NCBI GenBank assembly: GCA_046350055.1
Contig: JAXMBC010000001.1
Coordinates: 4,712,001-4,776,000, forward strand
Origin: JAEUIE01 sp046350055
GTDB taxonomy: Bacteria; Planctomycetota; Planctomycetia; Gemmatales; HRBIN36
Direction of reading: 5' to 3'
Length of the DNA: 64,000 nucleotides
Below, piece by piece: positions 55,181 to 62,666 of this stretch. The notes beneath the pieces were generated by a model, which ran no database searches, was not told the DNA's origin, and saw only the letters and a program-made list of their open reading frames with translations. Position 1 is the stretch's first letter; each line of letters begins with the position of its first letter. A program made the position numbers and the translations under genes.

Positions 55181-55878
55181 TGGGGCAGAAGATTAAACCC
55201 ACAGGCTTCCGCCTGGGAGTCATGGAAGGTTGGCGCAGTCGCTGGTACGCTGGCAAAGGTGAATATTCCGACCTGCTCCTTGAAGATTTCAAGGTCCGCA
55301 AATTCATCAAGGAAAAGTACAAGCGCTCAGGCATTTCGAAGATCGACATTGAGCGAACTCGAGATGAGGTTAAGGTCTATCTCTATACTTCCCGTCCAGG
55401 TGGTATCATTGGACGCAAAGGCCAGGAAGTCGAAAAGCTGCAGGCAGACCTTGAAAAGCTTACCGGTCGCCGCATCAATTTGAAAATTGAAAAGCTGGAC
55501 AACCCCGAGACGATTGCTCAATTGGTTGCTGAGGACATTGCAGAGCAACTCGAAAAACGTCAGAGCTTCCGCCGCACAATGAAGAAAGCCATGGAGACCA
55601 CCATGGAAGCGGGCGCGCAGGGCATCAAACTACAACTTTCAGGCCGCCTGGGTGGTTCTGAAATGGCTCGTCTCGAAAAGTCTGGTGTTGGCCGTGTGCC
55701 ACTGTCGACCCTTCGGGCGAAAATCGATTACGGCTTTGCGGAAGCGTTGATCCCGCAAGGTCACATCGGGATTAAGGTCTGGATCAACAACGGCGACTAT
55801 TTGGAGGACTCATCCCGTGGCAATGATGCCCAAGCGCGTCAAGTATCGCAAAAACCAACGGGGCAAGGTCCGCGGTGA
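55180..55878 (+). CDS. rpsC: 30S ribosomal protein S3
   Basis: The 232-residue protein begins MGQKIKPTGFRLGVMEGWRSRW and has the KH-type motif RPGGIIGRKGQEVEKLQ, IAEQLEKRQSFRRTMKKA, and GIKLQLSGRLGGSEMAR. S3 is in the 30S mRNA entry. The last 62 bases overlap the GTG start of rplP in another frame, unusually long for this cluster. Confidence 0.97.
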   Translation: MGQKIKPTGFRLGVMEGWRSRWYAGKGEYSDLLLEDFKVRKFIKEKYKRSGISKIDIERTRDEVKVYLYTSRPGGIIGRKGQEVEKLQADLEKLTGRRINLKIEKLDNPETIAQLVAEDIAEQLEKRQSFRRTMKKAMETTMEAGAQGIKLQLSGRLGGSEMARLEKSGVGRVPLSTLRAKIDYGFAEALIPQGHIGIKVWINNGDYLEDSSRGNDAQARQVSQKPTGQGPR

Positions 55879-56242
55879 TGCTCAGCGAGGTAACTTTGTC
55901 GCCTATGGAGAGTTTGGATTACAGGCTCTCGAAGGTGGCTGGTTGTCTGCCGAGGTAATCGAGGCGGGTCGTGTTTCTGCGGCACAGTATGTTCGTGGTG
56001 AAGGTCGGCTTTACATCCGCGTCTTCCCGCACAAAAGCATTTCGGCCATTCCCGCCGAGACCCGAATGGGTAAGGGCAAGGGTGAACCGGAATACTGGGC
56101 AGCTGTCGTCAAGCCTGGCATGGTAATGTTTGAAGTGGGTGGTTTGCCAGAAGACGCTGCCAAGGCGTGCATGGCCCGCATTGCTTACAAGCTTCCCTTT
56201 AAGTGCCGGTTCGTCACCCGTCGTCCGAGCATTGGAGGTTAA
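55817..56242 (+). CDS. rplP: 50S ribosomal protein L16
   Basis: A GGAGG sequence ends 9 bases before the GTG at 55817, which decides this start; ATGs at 55823 and 55826 are alternatives. The 141-residue protein has MPKRVKYRKNQRGKVRG, FGLQALEGGWLSAEVIEAGR, and RMGKGKGEPEYWAAVVKPG, typical of L16. The overlap with rpsC is about 62 bases. Confidence 0.95.
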   Translation: MAMMPKRVKYRKNQRGKVRGDAQRGNFVAYGEFGLQALEGGWLSAEVIEAGRVSAAQYVRGEGRLYIRVFPHKSISAIPAETRMGKGKGEPEYWAAVVKPGMVMFEVGGLPEDAAKACMARIAYKLPFKCRFVTRRPSIGG

Positions 56243-56243
56243 C

Positions 56244-56459
56244 ATGGCCAGCAAACTTCCCAAGGCTGCTGAACTGCGTGCTTTGGATGATGCCCACTTG
56301 ACAGAAACCCTTGGCGAAACGGTTAAGAGCCATTTCGACCTGCGTTTCCGCACAAGCTCCGGCGACCGCACCAACACTGCAGCGGAAGCCAAGCAGTTGC
56401 GCCGGCAAATTGCCCGCATCAAGACCATCCAGCATGAGCGCGTTCAGAAGCAAAGCTAA
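56244..56459 (+). CDS. rpmC: 50S ribosomal protein L29
   Basis: The ATG at 56244 has GGAGG 5 bases upstream and gives a 71-residue protein (MASKLPKAAELRALDDAHL). The C-terminus FRTSSGDRTNTAAEAKQLRRQIARI matches L29. Longer in-frame starts inside rplP are rejected. The next gene, rpsQ, starts 12 bases downstream. Confidence 0.92.
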   Translation: MASKLPKAAELRALDDAHLTETLGETVKSHFDLRFRTSSGDRTNTAAEAKQLRRQIARIKTIQHERVQKQS

Positions 56460-56471
56460 CCAGGTGAGATT

Positions 56472-56738
56472 ATGCGTAAGGTGTTGATGGGTGTGGTGAC
56501 CAGCGACAAGATGAGCAAGACTCGTCGAGTCGAGATCAATCGACTGGTCAAGCACGAACGCTACAGCAAGTACGTCAAGCGTCGAACCGTTTGTTACGTA
56601 CATGATGAAAAGAACGAGTCCCACAAAGGCGACATTGTGGAAATCGAAGAGTCCAGGCCACTCTCCAAGCTGAAACGCTGGTCGCTGGTCAAGATCACGA
56701 AGAAGGCAACCACTGTTGCTGAACTGCCTGTGCAATAG
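56472..56738 (+). CDS. rpsQ: 30S ribosomal protein S17
   Basis: The 88-residue protein has KVLMGVVTSDKMSKTRRVEI, RYSKYVKRRTVCYVHDEKNES, and GDIVEIEESRPLSKLKRWSLV, all typical of S17. It binds 16S rRNA early in 30S assembly. Confidence 0.96.
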   Translation: MRKVLMGVVTSDKMSKTRRVEINRLVKHERYSKYVKRRTVCYVHDEKNESHKGDIVEIEESRPLSKLKRWSLVKITKKATTVAELPVQ

Positions 56739-56770
56739 CCTGCACCGGCTGACGAGAAGGATGATGTGTC

Positions 56771-57139
56771 ATGGTACAACTCACGACCTACCTCGACGTA
56801 GCGGACAATACCGGTGCCAAGGAAGTCATGTGCATCAAGGTGTTGGGCGGTTCCCGTCGACGGTATGCCGGTCTCGGCGACATTATCGTAGCCAGCGTTA
56901 AAAAGGCGCTGCCTGGTGGTGATGTCAAGCAAGGTGATGTCGTCAAAGGCGTCGTGGTTCGCTGCAAAAAGCCCTACAGACGTGATGATGGCACCTACGT
57001 CCGCTTTGATCGTAATGCACTCGTGCTGATCGACGCGGAAAAGAATCCACGCGGTACACGTATCTTTGGAGCGGTTTGCCGTGAGCTCCGGGAAAAGAAC
57101 TTTATGAAGATCATCAGCCTCGCTGCAGAGGTGGTATAA
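56771..57139 (+). CDS. rplN: 50S ribosomal protein L14
   Basis: The 122-residue protein has L14 landmarks MVQLTTYLDVADNTGAKEVM, DIIVASVKKALPGG, and RDDGTYVRFDRNALVLID followed by GTRIFGAVCRELREKNFMKIISLA. It lies 32 bases after rpsQ and 4 bases before rplX. Confidence 0.97.
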   Translation: MVQLTTYLDVADNTGAKEVMCIKVLGGSRRRYAGLGDIIVASVKKALPGGDVKQGDVVKGVVVRCKKPYRRDDGTYVRFDRNALVLIDAEKNPRGTRIFGAVCRELREKNFMKIISLAAEVV

Positions 57140-57143
57140 GCAC

Positions 57144-57503
57144 ATGAACATTCGCAAAAACGATCAGGTGGTGATTCGAACCGGGGATGACAATACCCGT
57201 GGTACCACCAAGGTACTTCGAGTATTGCGTGTCCTTCCCAAGACCAACAAGGTCGTGGTGGAAGGTGCGAACCAGGCGATCAAGCACGTGAAACCCAATC
57301 GTCGCAACCGCCAGGGCGGTCGACTTTCCAAAGACATGCCGATCTCTGCTTCCAATGTCATGCTCTACTGCGCAGATTGCAAAGGCGGAGTACGAGTGGG
57401 CGCCAAGATCAAACCGGATGGCACCAAGGTTCGCGTCTGCAAGAAATGCAACGGTGAATTGGGGCTGATTCGAAAAGCCAAGGCTGCAACTGCCAAGGCC
57501 TAA
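57144..57503 (+). CDS. rplX: 50S ribosomal protein L24 with C-terminal Cys motif
   Basis: The 119-residue protein starts MNIRKNDQVVIRTGDD with the KOW motif and continues VLRVLPKTNKVVVEGANQAIKH, typical of L24. The C-terminal part has CADC and CKKC, two CxxC pairs spaced like a zinc site. Such a zinc site occurs in some L24 proteins but not in E. coli. Confidence 0.95.
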   Translation: MNIRKNDQVVIRTGDDNTRGTTKVLRVLRVLPKTNKVVVEGANQAIKHVKPNRRNRQGGRLSKDMPISASNVMLYCADCKGGVRVGAKIKPDGTKVRVCKKCNGELGLIRKAKAATAKA

Positions 57504-57566
57504 TTCCAATTCTCACACTCCGCCTTGCCGACAACGACCCGGCTGGCACATTGAGGTGAATGACAG

Positions 57567-58118
57567 ATGTCTACTGCCAGGCTGTTTGACAAGTACAAGA
57601 AAGAGATCGTCTCCGATCTCATGAAGAAGTTTGATCGCAAGAACATCAATAGCATTCCCAAGCTCGAAAAGATCACCATCAACATGGGCGTGGGCAAGGC
57701 AATCGAAGACAAGAACAAGCTCGAAGTCTCAGTGCAGCAGCTTACCAACATTGCTGGCCAGAAGGCAGTCATCACCAAAGCCAAGAAGGCTATCAGCGCC
57801 TTCCGCCTTCGTGAAGGCTTGGCCATCGGTTGCAAGGTCACGCTACGCGGCAAGAGAATGTATGAGTTCCTGGATCGCCTGATCAACGTGGCCCTGCCCC
57901 GAATTCGCGATTTCCGTGGTGTTAATCCCAAAAGCTTCGACGGCAATGGCAATTACAACCTTGGCATTGCTGAGCAACTCGTGTTTCCGGAAATCGAAGC
58001 TGACAAAGTCAACTTCACGCAAGGTATGGACATTGCCTTTACCACCAGTGCAACCAGCGATGATGAAGCTCGCGAATTGCTCCGCGGTTTCGGTATGCCT
58101 TTCCGCACCGATAAATAA
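57567..58118 (+). CDS. rplE: 50S ribosomal protein L5
   Basis: The 183-residue protein has NINSIPKLEKITINMGVGKAIE, AISAFRLREGLAIGCKVTLRG, and FPEIEADKVNFTQGMDIAFTTSA, typical of L5. It binds 5S rRNA and contacts P-site tRNA. The 61 bases to rpsN hold a short direct repeat, GCACTCAG, at 58141-58148 and 58162-58169. Confidence 0.97.
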   Translation: MSTARLFDKYKKEIVSDLMKKFDRKNINSIPKLEKITINMGVGKAIEDKNKLEVSVQQLTNIAGQKAVITKAKKAISAFRLREGLAIGCKVTLRGKRMYEFLDRLINVALPRIRDFRGVNPKSFDGNGNYNLGIAEQLVFPEIEADKVNFTQGMDIAFTTSATSDDEARELLRGFGMPFRTDK

Positions 58119-58179
58119 AAACGATACACCAATTGTCTGAGCACTCAGTTCTCAGCAAACAGCACTCAGGATTCATTCC

Positions 58180-58416
58180 ATGGCCGTAACCGCTAAACTG
58201 GCGAAGTTCAAACGAGAGATGAAGGCTCTCGAAGAACAGAAGAAAAATCCCGACAAGAAGATTCTTCTTCCACGCGCTCGCATCCGTATCCGATTGCGCT
58301 GCAAACTCTGCGGTCGCCCTCGTGGTGTCTACCGCAAGTTTGGTTGTTGCCGCATCTGCATGCGGAAGTATGGCTCGGATGGTTTGATTCCAGGCCTGAA
58401 GAAGGCATCCTGGTAA
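58180..58416 (+). CDS. rpsN: 30S ribosomal protein S14, zinc type
   Basis: The 78-residue protein has CKLCGRPRGVYRKFGCCRICMRKY with paired CxxC motifs, the zinc-binding S14 type. It has an N-terminal extension of about 15 residues (MAVTAKLAKFKREMKALEEQ) relative to the usual 61-residue zinc form. It is placed between rplE and rpsH, as in the spc order. Confidence 0.93.
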   Translation: MAVTAKLAKFKREMKALEEQKKNPDKKILLPRARIRIRLRCKLCGRPRGVYRKFGCCRICMRKYGSDGLIPGLKKASW

Positions 58417-58507
58417 GTGATTACTTGCCAGTTGTTCGAGATTCGATACACTTTGCAGTCCAGGCATACGACTGGGCTTGTCCCGGAGCGTGCGAGGAAC
58501 TACTGAA

Positions 58508-58954
58508 ATGATGACAGATCCCATCGCGGATTTTTGCACCCGTATCCGCAACGCATGCCGTATAGAGCGTGCGGTTGTTGACATCCCTGCCAACGGCATG
58601 AAGATTGGTCTGGCTGAAGCCCTCAAGGCTGAAGGCTACATCTACGAATATCACGTCGGCCATATGAAAAAGGCTGACGATGGCAGTGAGCAGTTTGAGC
58701 AGACAAATGATCCCAAACTTGCCAAACGCATCCTGCGTATTTACCTCAAATATGGTGCTACGGGTGAGCGAGTGATACAGCGAATCCGTCGTATCAGCAA
58801 ACCTGGTTGCCGTGTATACCGCAGCTACAAGGAACTCACACCTGTCCTGGATGGCTTGGGCATTACGCTGCTCAGTACCAACAAAGGTGTGAAGAGCGAT
58901 CGCCAAGCCCGCCAGGAAAAGCTCGGCGGCGAAGTCATTTGCGAAGTGTGGTAA
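58508..58954 (+). CDS. rpsH: 30S ribosomal protein S8
   Basis: The start at 58508 gives MMTDPIADFCTRIRNACR, the family N-terminus; a start 10 codons upstream is not expected. The 148-residue protein has VVDIPANGMKIGLAEALKAEGYI and the C-terminal LGITLLSTNKGVKSDRQARQEKLGGEVICEVW, as in S8. It binds 16S rRNA centrally. Confidence 0.96.
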   Translation: MMTDPIADFCTRIRNACRIERAVVDIPANGMKIGLAEALKAEGYIYEYHVGHMKKADDGSEQFEQTNDPKLAKRILRIYLKYGATGERVIQRIRRISKPGCRVYRSYKELTPVLDGLGITLLSTNKGVKSDRQARQEKLGGEVICEVW

Positions 58955-58996
58955 CCAGAACAACTGTGGCTTCGGCTGCATCACAGGATATCGATC

Positions 58997-59563
58997 ATGT
59001 CACGTATTGGACGTAAACCGGTGAGCATCCCTGCAGGCGTCAAAGTCGCCGTAGCAGGGCAAAAGGTGAACGTGGAAGGCCCCAAAGGCAAGCTGAGCGT
59101 CGAAGTTCGCCCTGAAATCAGTGTGGCCCTGGATGAAAAAGCCAAGACCATCACCCTCGCACAGCGAACCGGCACTGAGAGCACTGAGCGACTGGTGAAA
59201 TCGCTGCACGGTCTCTCGCGCACTCTGGTAAACAACCTCATTGAAGGTGTAACCAAGGGCTACGAAAAGAAACTGAAAGTCGAAGGCATCGGCTACCAGG
59301 CTCGTCTCGACAAGAAAAAGCTGGTGCTGACCGTCGGCTTCGCCAATGCACTGGAAGTGCCAATTCCTGATGGCATTACTGTCCTGGTACCTGATCCCAC
59401 CACGATCAACATAACTGGTATCGACAAACAGATGGTGGGGCACTTTGCTGCTTCAGTGCGTGCCCTCCGTAAACCTGAGCCTTATAAGGGCAAAGGTATC
59501 CGTTATGAAAACGAAGTCGTCCGCCGCAAGGAAGGCAAGACGATGGGTGGTACTGGCAGCTAA
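58997..59563 (+). CDS. rplF: 50S ribosomal protein L6
   Basis: The 188-residue protein starts MSRIGRKPVSIPAGV and has VEGPKGKLSVEV, GVTKGYEKKLKVEGIGYQA, VPDPTTINITGIDKQMVGHFA and EPYKGKGIRYENEVVRRKEGK, typical of L6. Its stop is followed by a hairpin before rplR. Confidence 0.97.
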   Translation: MSRIGRKPVSIPAGVKVAVAGQKVNVEGPKGKLSVEVRPEISVALDEKAKTITLAQRTGTESTERLVKSLHGLSRTLVNNLIEGVTKGYEKKLKVEGIGYQARLDKKKLVLTVGFANALEVPIPDGITVLVPDPTTINITGIDKQMVGHFAASVRALRKPEPYKGKGIRYENEVVRRKEGKTMGGTGS

Positions 59564-59569
59564 CAACAG

Positions 59570-59600
59570 GGGAAGAAAGAGCGACTTACCCTTTTTTCCC
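59570..59600. other. purine/pyrimidine hairpin between rplF and rplR
   Basis: GGGAAGAAAG pairs with CTTTTTTCCC with one G:T pair and an 11-base loop. A similar but bulged pairing (AAAGAAAAAG with a T-rich strand) is in the rplW-rplB gap at 53457-53498. Confidence 0.5.
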
Positions 59601-59620
59601 ATTTACTTTGGACTGGAATC

Positions 59621-59989
59621 ATGGATCGTCTTGTACTCAAAGCCAAACGCGAACAGCGACGCAAGTATCACGTTCGCAACAAGATCAAGTTGCGTGGCAC
59701 GCTCGCACGTCCCCGATTGACGGTGTATCGCAGCCACCAGCACATTTACGTGCAGATCATTGATGATCAGCAGGGCAGAACCATTGCCGCTGCCAGTTCC
59801 AATGACAAGGCCGACAAACTCAAATACGGTGGCAACAAGAAAGCCGCAGAAGCAATCGGAACACGTATCGCTGAAAAGGCCAAAGCAGCAGGTATCACCA
59901 AGGTCGCATTTGACCGAGGCTGCTATCGTTATCATGGCCGTATCCAGGTGCTGGCGGAAGCCGCACGTAAAGCCGGACTCGAATTCTAA
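59621..59989 (+). CDS. rplR: 50S ribosomal protein L18
   Basis: The 122-residue protein has KREQRRKYHVRNKIKLRGTL, RPRLTVYRSHQHIYVQIID, and the C-terminal FDRGCYRYHGRIQVLAEAARKAGLEF, typical of L18, the 5S rRNA binder. It lies 11 bases before rpsE. Confidence 0.96.
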   Translation: MDRLVLKAKREQRRKYHVRNKIKLRGTLARPRLTVYRSHQHIYVQIIDDQQGRTIAAASSNDKADKLKYGGNKKAAEAIGTRIAEKAKAAGITKVAFDRGCYRYHGRIQVLAEAARKAGLEF

Positions 59990-60000
59990 CGGGGCAAAGC

Positions 60001-60483
60001 ATGTCGAGCGAATCGAAACAGGGTGGATTGGAAGATAAAGTCATCAAGATTCGCCGTTGCGCCTCGGTGGTGAAAGGCGGACGACGATTCAGCTTTAACG
60101 CACTGGTTGTGGTGGGCGACCGCCGTGGCCAGGTGGGCTATGGCTATGGCAAGGCCAATGAAGTGCCTCCCGCTGTAGAAAAGGCAGTCAAGGATGCCTC
60201 CCGTTCCCTGAAGAAAGTCATCCTCAAGGGTGAAACCATTCCGCACCGTGTCATCGGTCGGGCTGGTGCTACTCGTGTTGTAATGGTACCTGCAGGCCCT
60301 GGCACTGGCGTGAAGGCTGGATCCGGCGTTCGCGAAGTACTGGAACTTTCCGGCGTACGCAACATTCTCACCAAGGTGCATGGCAGCACGAATGCCCAGA
60401 CTCTGGTGAAAGCCACTATTGATGGTCTACTCCAACTCCGAACCAAGGAGATGGTGGAGAATCTGCGTGGAATCAAGCTCTGA
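60001..60483 (+). CDS. rpsE: 30S ribosomal protein S5
   Basis: The 160-residue protein has VKGGRRFSFNALVVVGDRRG, GYGYGKANEVPPAVEKAVKDA, and GPGTGVKAGSGVREVLELSGV, typical of S5. rpmD (L30) is expected next but is absent; the 87-base gap to rplO holds two small hairpins. Confidence 0.97.
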   Translation: MSSESKQGGLEDKVIKIRRCASVVKGGRRFSFNALVVVGDRRGQVGYGYGKANEVPPAVEKAVKDASRSLKKVILKGETIPHRVIGRAGATRVVMVPAGPGTGVKAGSGVREVLELSGVRNILTKVHGSTNAQTLVKATIDGLLQLRTKEMVENLRGIKL

Positions 60484-60527
60484 TCGTAATGGAAATGCAA
60501 CAGGTATTGCCTGTTCGCAAGCTGAAT

Positions 60528-60550
60528 GCTGACAGCTGATGTCTGTCAGC
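60528..60550. other. hairpin in the rpsE-rplO gap where rpmD is expected
   Basis: GCTGACAG pairs with CTGTCAGC around a 7-base loop, followed by TCTTT. A smaller 6-base-pair hairpin (AACAGG with CCTGTT) lies just upstream. Either could be a weak terminator or a processing site. Confidence 0.6.
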
Positions 60551-60570
60551 TCTTTGATAAAGGCTGAATC

Positions 60571-61077
60571 ATGGATCTTACAACTGTACATACCGGCGTG
60601 ACCAAGCGACGCCCTAAGAAGCGTATCGGACGCGGCATTGGCTCCGGACATGGCAAAACTGCTAGCCGTGGCTCCAAGGGTCAAGGAAGCCGGGCAGGTA
60701 CTCGCTCGTACTCTGACCTCTACGCAGGCGGTCAGATGCCCCTTATCCGCCGTATCCCCAAACGTGGTTTCAGCAATGAAACATGGCGTAATACCTACAT
60801 CGAAGTTAACGTGGGTGATCTCGAAGCCAAGTTTGCCGCTGGCGCCACGGTTAACCATGAAACACTGCGAAACGTGGGGCTCGCCAACGGCCCTGGCGAT
60901 GGTATTCGCGTCCTGGGTACTGGCAACGTGACCAAGAAGCTGAATCTGCTGGTTCATGGCATCAGCAATCCGGCCCGCAAGAAGATTGAGGATGCTGGCG
61001 GAAAGATTGAACTGGTGGCTCCGCCCAAGAAGCCCGTCAAGAACAAGATGAAACCACGTCCACCCAAGGTGAAGTAA
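60571..61077 (+). CDS. rplO: 50S ribosomal protein L15
   Basis: The 168-residue protein has KRIGRGIGSGHGKTASRGSKG, GSRAGTRSYSDLYAGGQMPLIRRIPKRGFSN, and a Pro/Lys-rich C-terminus, typical of L15. It is followed by a 133-base gap with a perfect 12-base-pair hairpin before secY. Confidence 0.97.
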   Translation: MDLTTVHTGVTKRRPKKRIGRGIGSGHGKTASRGSKGQGSRAGTRSYSDLYAGGQMPLIRRIPKRGFSNETWRNTYIEVNVGDLEAKFAAGATVNHETLRNVGLANGPGDGIRVLGTGNVTKKLNLLVHGISNPARKKIEDAGGKIELVAPPKKPVKNKMKPRPPKVK

Positions 61078-61131
61078 TTGCTTTACCTGTGGCCTCCCCC
61101 TACTATTGACAGAGGCTGTGAAGATTAAGTG

Positions 61132-61158
61132 ACAGCCGTCAACGTCGTTGACGGCTGT
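61132..61158. other. perfect 12-base-pair hairpin between rplO and secY
   Basis: ACAGCCGTCAAC is followed by a 3-base loop (GTC) and the exact reverse complement GTTGACGGCTGT. It sits in the 133-base gap upstream of secY. No T tract follows, so it is not a standard intrinsic terminator; it may be a processing or attenuation element. Confidence 0.75.
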
Positions 61159-61210
61159 TCCTGTTAAGCGACAAGGATGTACTCTCCGTTCTGCTCACAA
61201 GGGACGATTC

Positions 61211-62581
61211 GTGAATACGCTCTACACCATCTTTTTCCGCATTCCTGAGCTGCAGCAGAAGATCTTTATCACGCTGATCTTCCTTGCGGTCTACCGCATC
61301 GGCTACCACATTCCCCTGCCGATGGTAGATCAAAAACAGATTGCCGAGCAGTTCTCAGGCTTTGGTGGCGGACTCGGTCAGCTTCTTGCCTTTGCCTCGG
61401 TCTTTAGCGGTTCACAACTCAGCCAGGGTACCATTTTCGGTCTGGGCATCATGCCCTATATCTCTGCATCGATTATCTTCCAGTTGCTTGCCACCTTCTA
61501 TCCACCTCTCGAGAAGCTGCAAAAGGAAGGAGAAAGTGGTCGCAAGAAAATCAACGAATATACACGCTACGCCACTGTGCCAATCTGTCTGGTTCAAAGT
61601 TACATTTATGTCAACAGCTTTATCCTGTCGTCGCATGGGGGTAGACCCTTGTACCTGCCGGGATGGGATAACTTCTTTGACATCATGACTGCGGTGCTGA
61701 TCATGACCTGCGGCACACTCTTCCTGATGTGGATCGGTGAACAGATTGATGAGTACGGCATTGGTAACGGAATCAGTCTCATCATCATGGCTGGAATCGT
61801 TTCCCGGATTCCGGAAGCCTTCAAGCGACTGTTCTTTGTGGAGAACGGCACCAAATTCAATCAGAACATCTTCCAGATTGGTGGAGGCAATCAGGGGCCA
61901 GGGCTCGAAACGCTCATTGTGCTAGTCTTACTATTCATTAGTGTCGTTTACTTCGTGATTCTCATCACAAAGGCCCAACGGCACATTGCCACCCAATCGG
62001 CCAAACACGTCCGCGGTCGCAAAGTGTTTGGCGGCATGAAGCAATCGCTGCCACTGCGTTTAAATCACGCCGGCGTCATGCCTGTGATTTTTGCCAGCAG
62101 CTTGCTGATGGTTCCCTTCTTCCTGCTCAGCCTGATCAATGGAATGCTGGGCAACAACTGGAGCTTTGGTAACAAGCTGGCTGCCGAGTTCCAGGATCAC
62201 GGTTACCTTTACAATCTGCTCTACGTCGTTGGCATCTTCGGCTTCGCTTTCTTCTGGGTGGCAATCACCTTTAATCCCAAGGAAGTGGCGAACAACCTGC
62301 GTGATCAGGGCAGCTTCATCCCCGGTTATCGCCCCGGCAAGCGTACTGAAGAGTATCTGGAAAAGGTGATGACCCGCATAACGCTGGTCGGCGCCGCGTT
62401 CCTTTCGCTGGTGGCCATCCTGCCAACGATCATCGCCCAGAGCATGAAGATCGATTACGTCGTCGCCGGCTTCTTCGGCGGCACGAGCCTGCTCATCGTG
62501 ATCAGCGTCTGCCTTGATCTGGTGCAGAAGATCAACAGCCATCTGGTGATGCGTAACTACCAGGGCGTGACTGACGATTAA
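61211..62581 (+). CDS. secY: preprotein translocase subunit SecY
   Basis: The GTG start at 61211 has AAGGGA 7 bases upstream and gives MNTLYTIFFRIPELQQKI, the expected N-terminus; a TTG at 61148 is rejected. The 456-residue protein has ten hydrophobic segments and SecY motifs: FGLGIMPYISASIIFQLL, MWIGEQIDEYGIGNGISLIIMAGI, RVHGRK-like HVRGRKVFGGMKQSLPLRLNHAGVMPVIFASSL, and FNPKEVANNLRDQGSFIPGYRPG. It forms the protein-export channel. The gene is the last of the cluster; a hairpin terminator follows. Confidence 0.97.
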   Translation: MNTLYTIFFRIPELQQKIFITLIFLAVYRIGYHIPLPMVDQKQIAEQFSGFGGGLGQLLAFASVFSGSQLSQGTIFGLGIMPYISASIIFQLLATFYPPLEKLQKEGESGRKKINEYTRYATVPICLVQSYIYVNSFILSSHGGRPLYLPGWDNFFDIMTAVLIMTCGTLFLMWIGEQIDEYGIGNGISLIIMAGIVSRIPEAFKRLFFVENGTKFNQNIFQIGGGNQGPGLETLIVLVLLFISVVYFVILITKAQRHIATQSAKHVRGRKVFGGMKQSLPLRLNHAGVMPVIFASSLLMVPFFLLSLINGMLGNNWSFGNKLAAEFQDHGYLYNLLYVVGIFGFAFFWVAITFNPKEVANNLRDQGSFIPGYRPGKRTEEYLEKVMTRITLVGAAFLSLVAILPTIIAQSMKIDYVVAGFFGGTSLLIVISVCLDLVQKINSHLVMRNYQGVTDD

Positions 62582-62585
62582 TGTA

Positions 62586-62609
62586 GATGCGGCATCCTGC
62601 CGCATCTTT
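62586..62609 (+). terminator. hairpin terminator after secY
   Basis: A 9-base-pair stem (GATGCGGCA with TGCCGCATC) and a 3-base loop lie 4 bases after the secY stop. Only three T follow, so it is a moderate candidate for the end of the ribosomal transcript. Confidence 0.6.
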
Positions 62610-62643
62610 GTCTATGTAAGGTTGCGCAATCACTTAATGCTGC

Positions 62644-62666
62644 AGATGCGGCGAGACGCCGCGTCT
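62644..62666. repeat. second palindrome related to the secY terminator
   Basis: AGATGCGGCG pairs with CGCCGCGTCT (one G:T pair) around a 3-base loop and overlaps the rlmN stop codon at 62665. It shares the core GATGCGGC with the palindrome at 62586-62606. No T tract follows on the minus strand. Confidence 0.6.
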
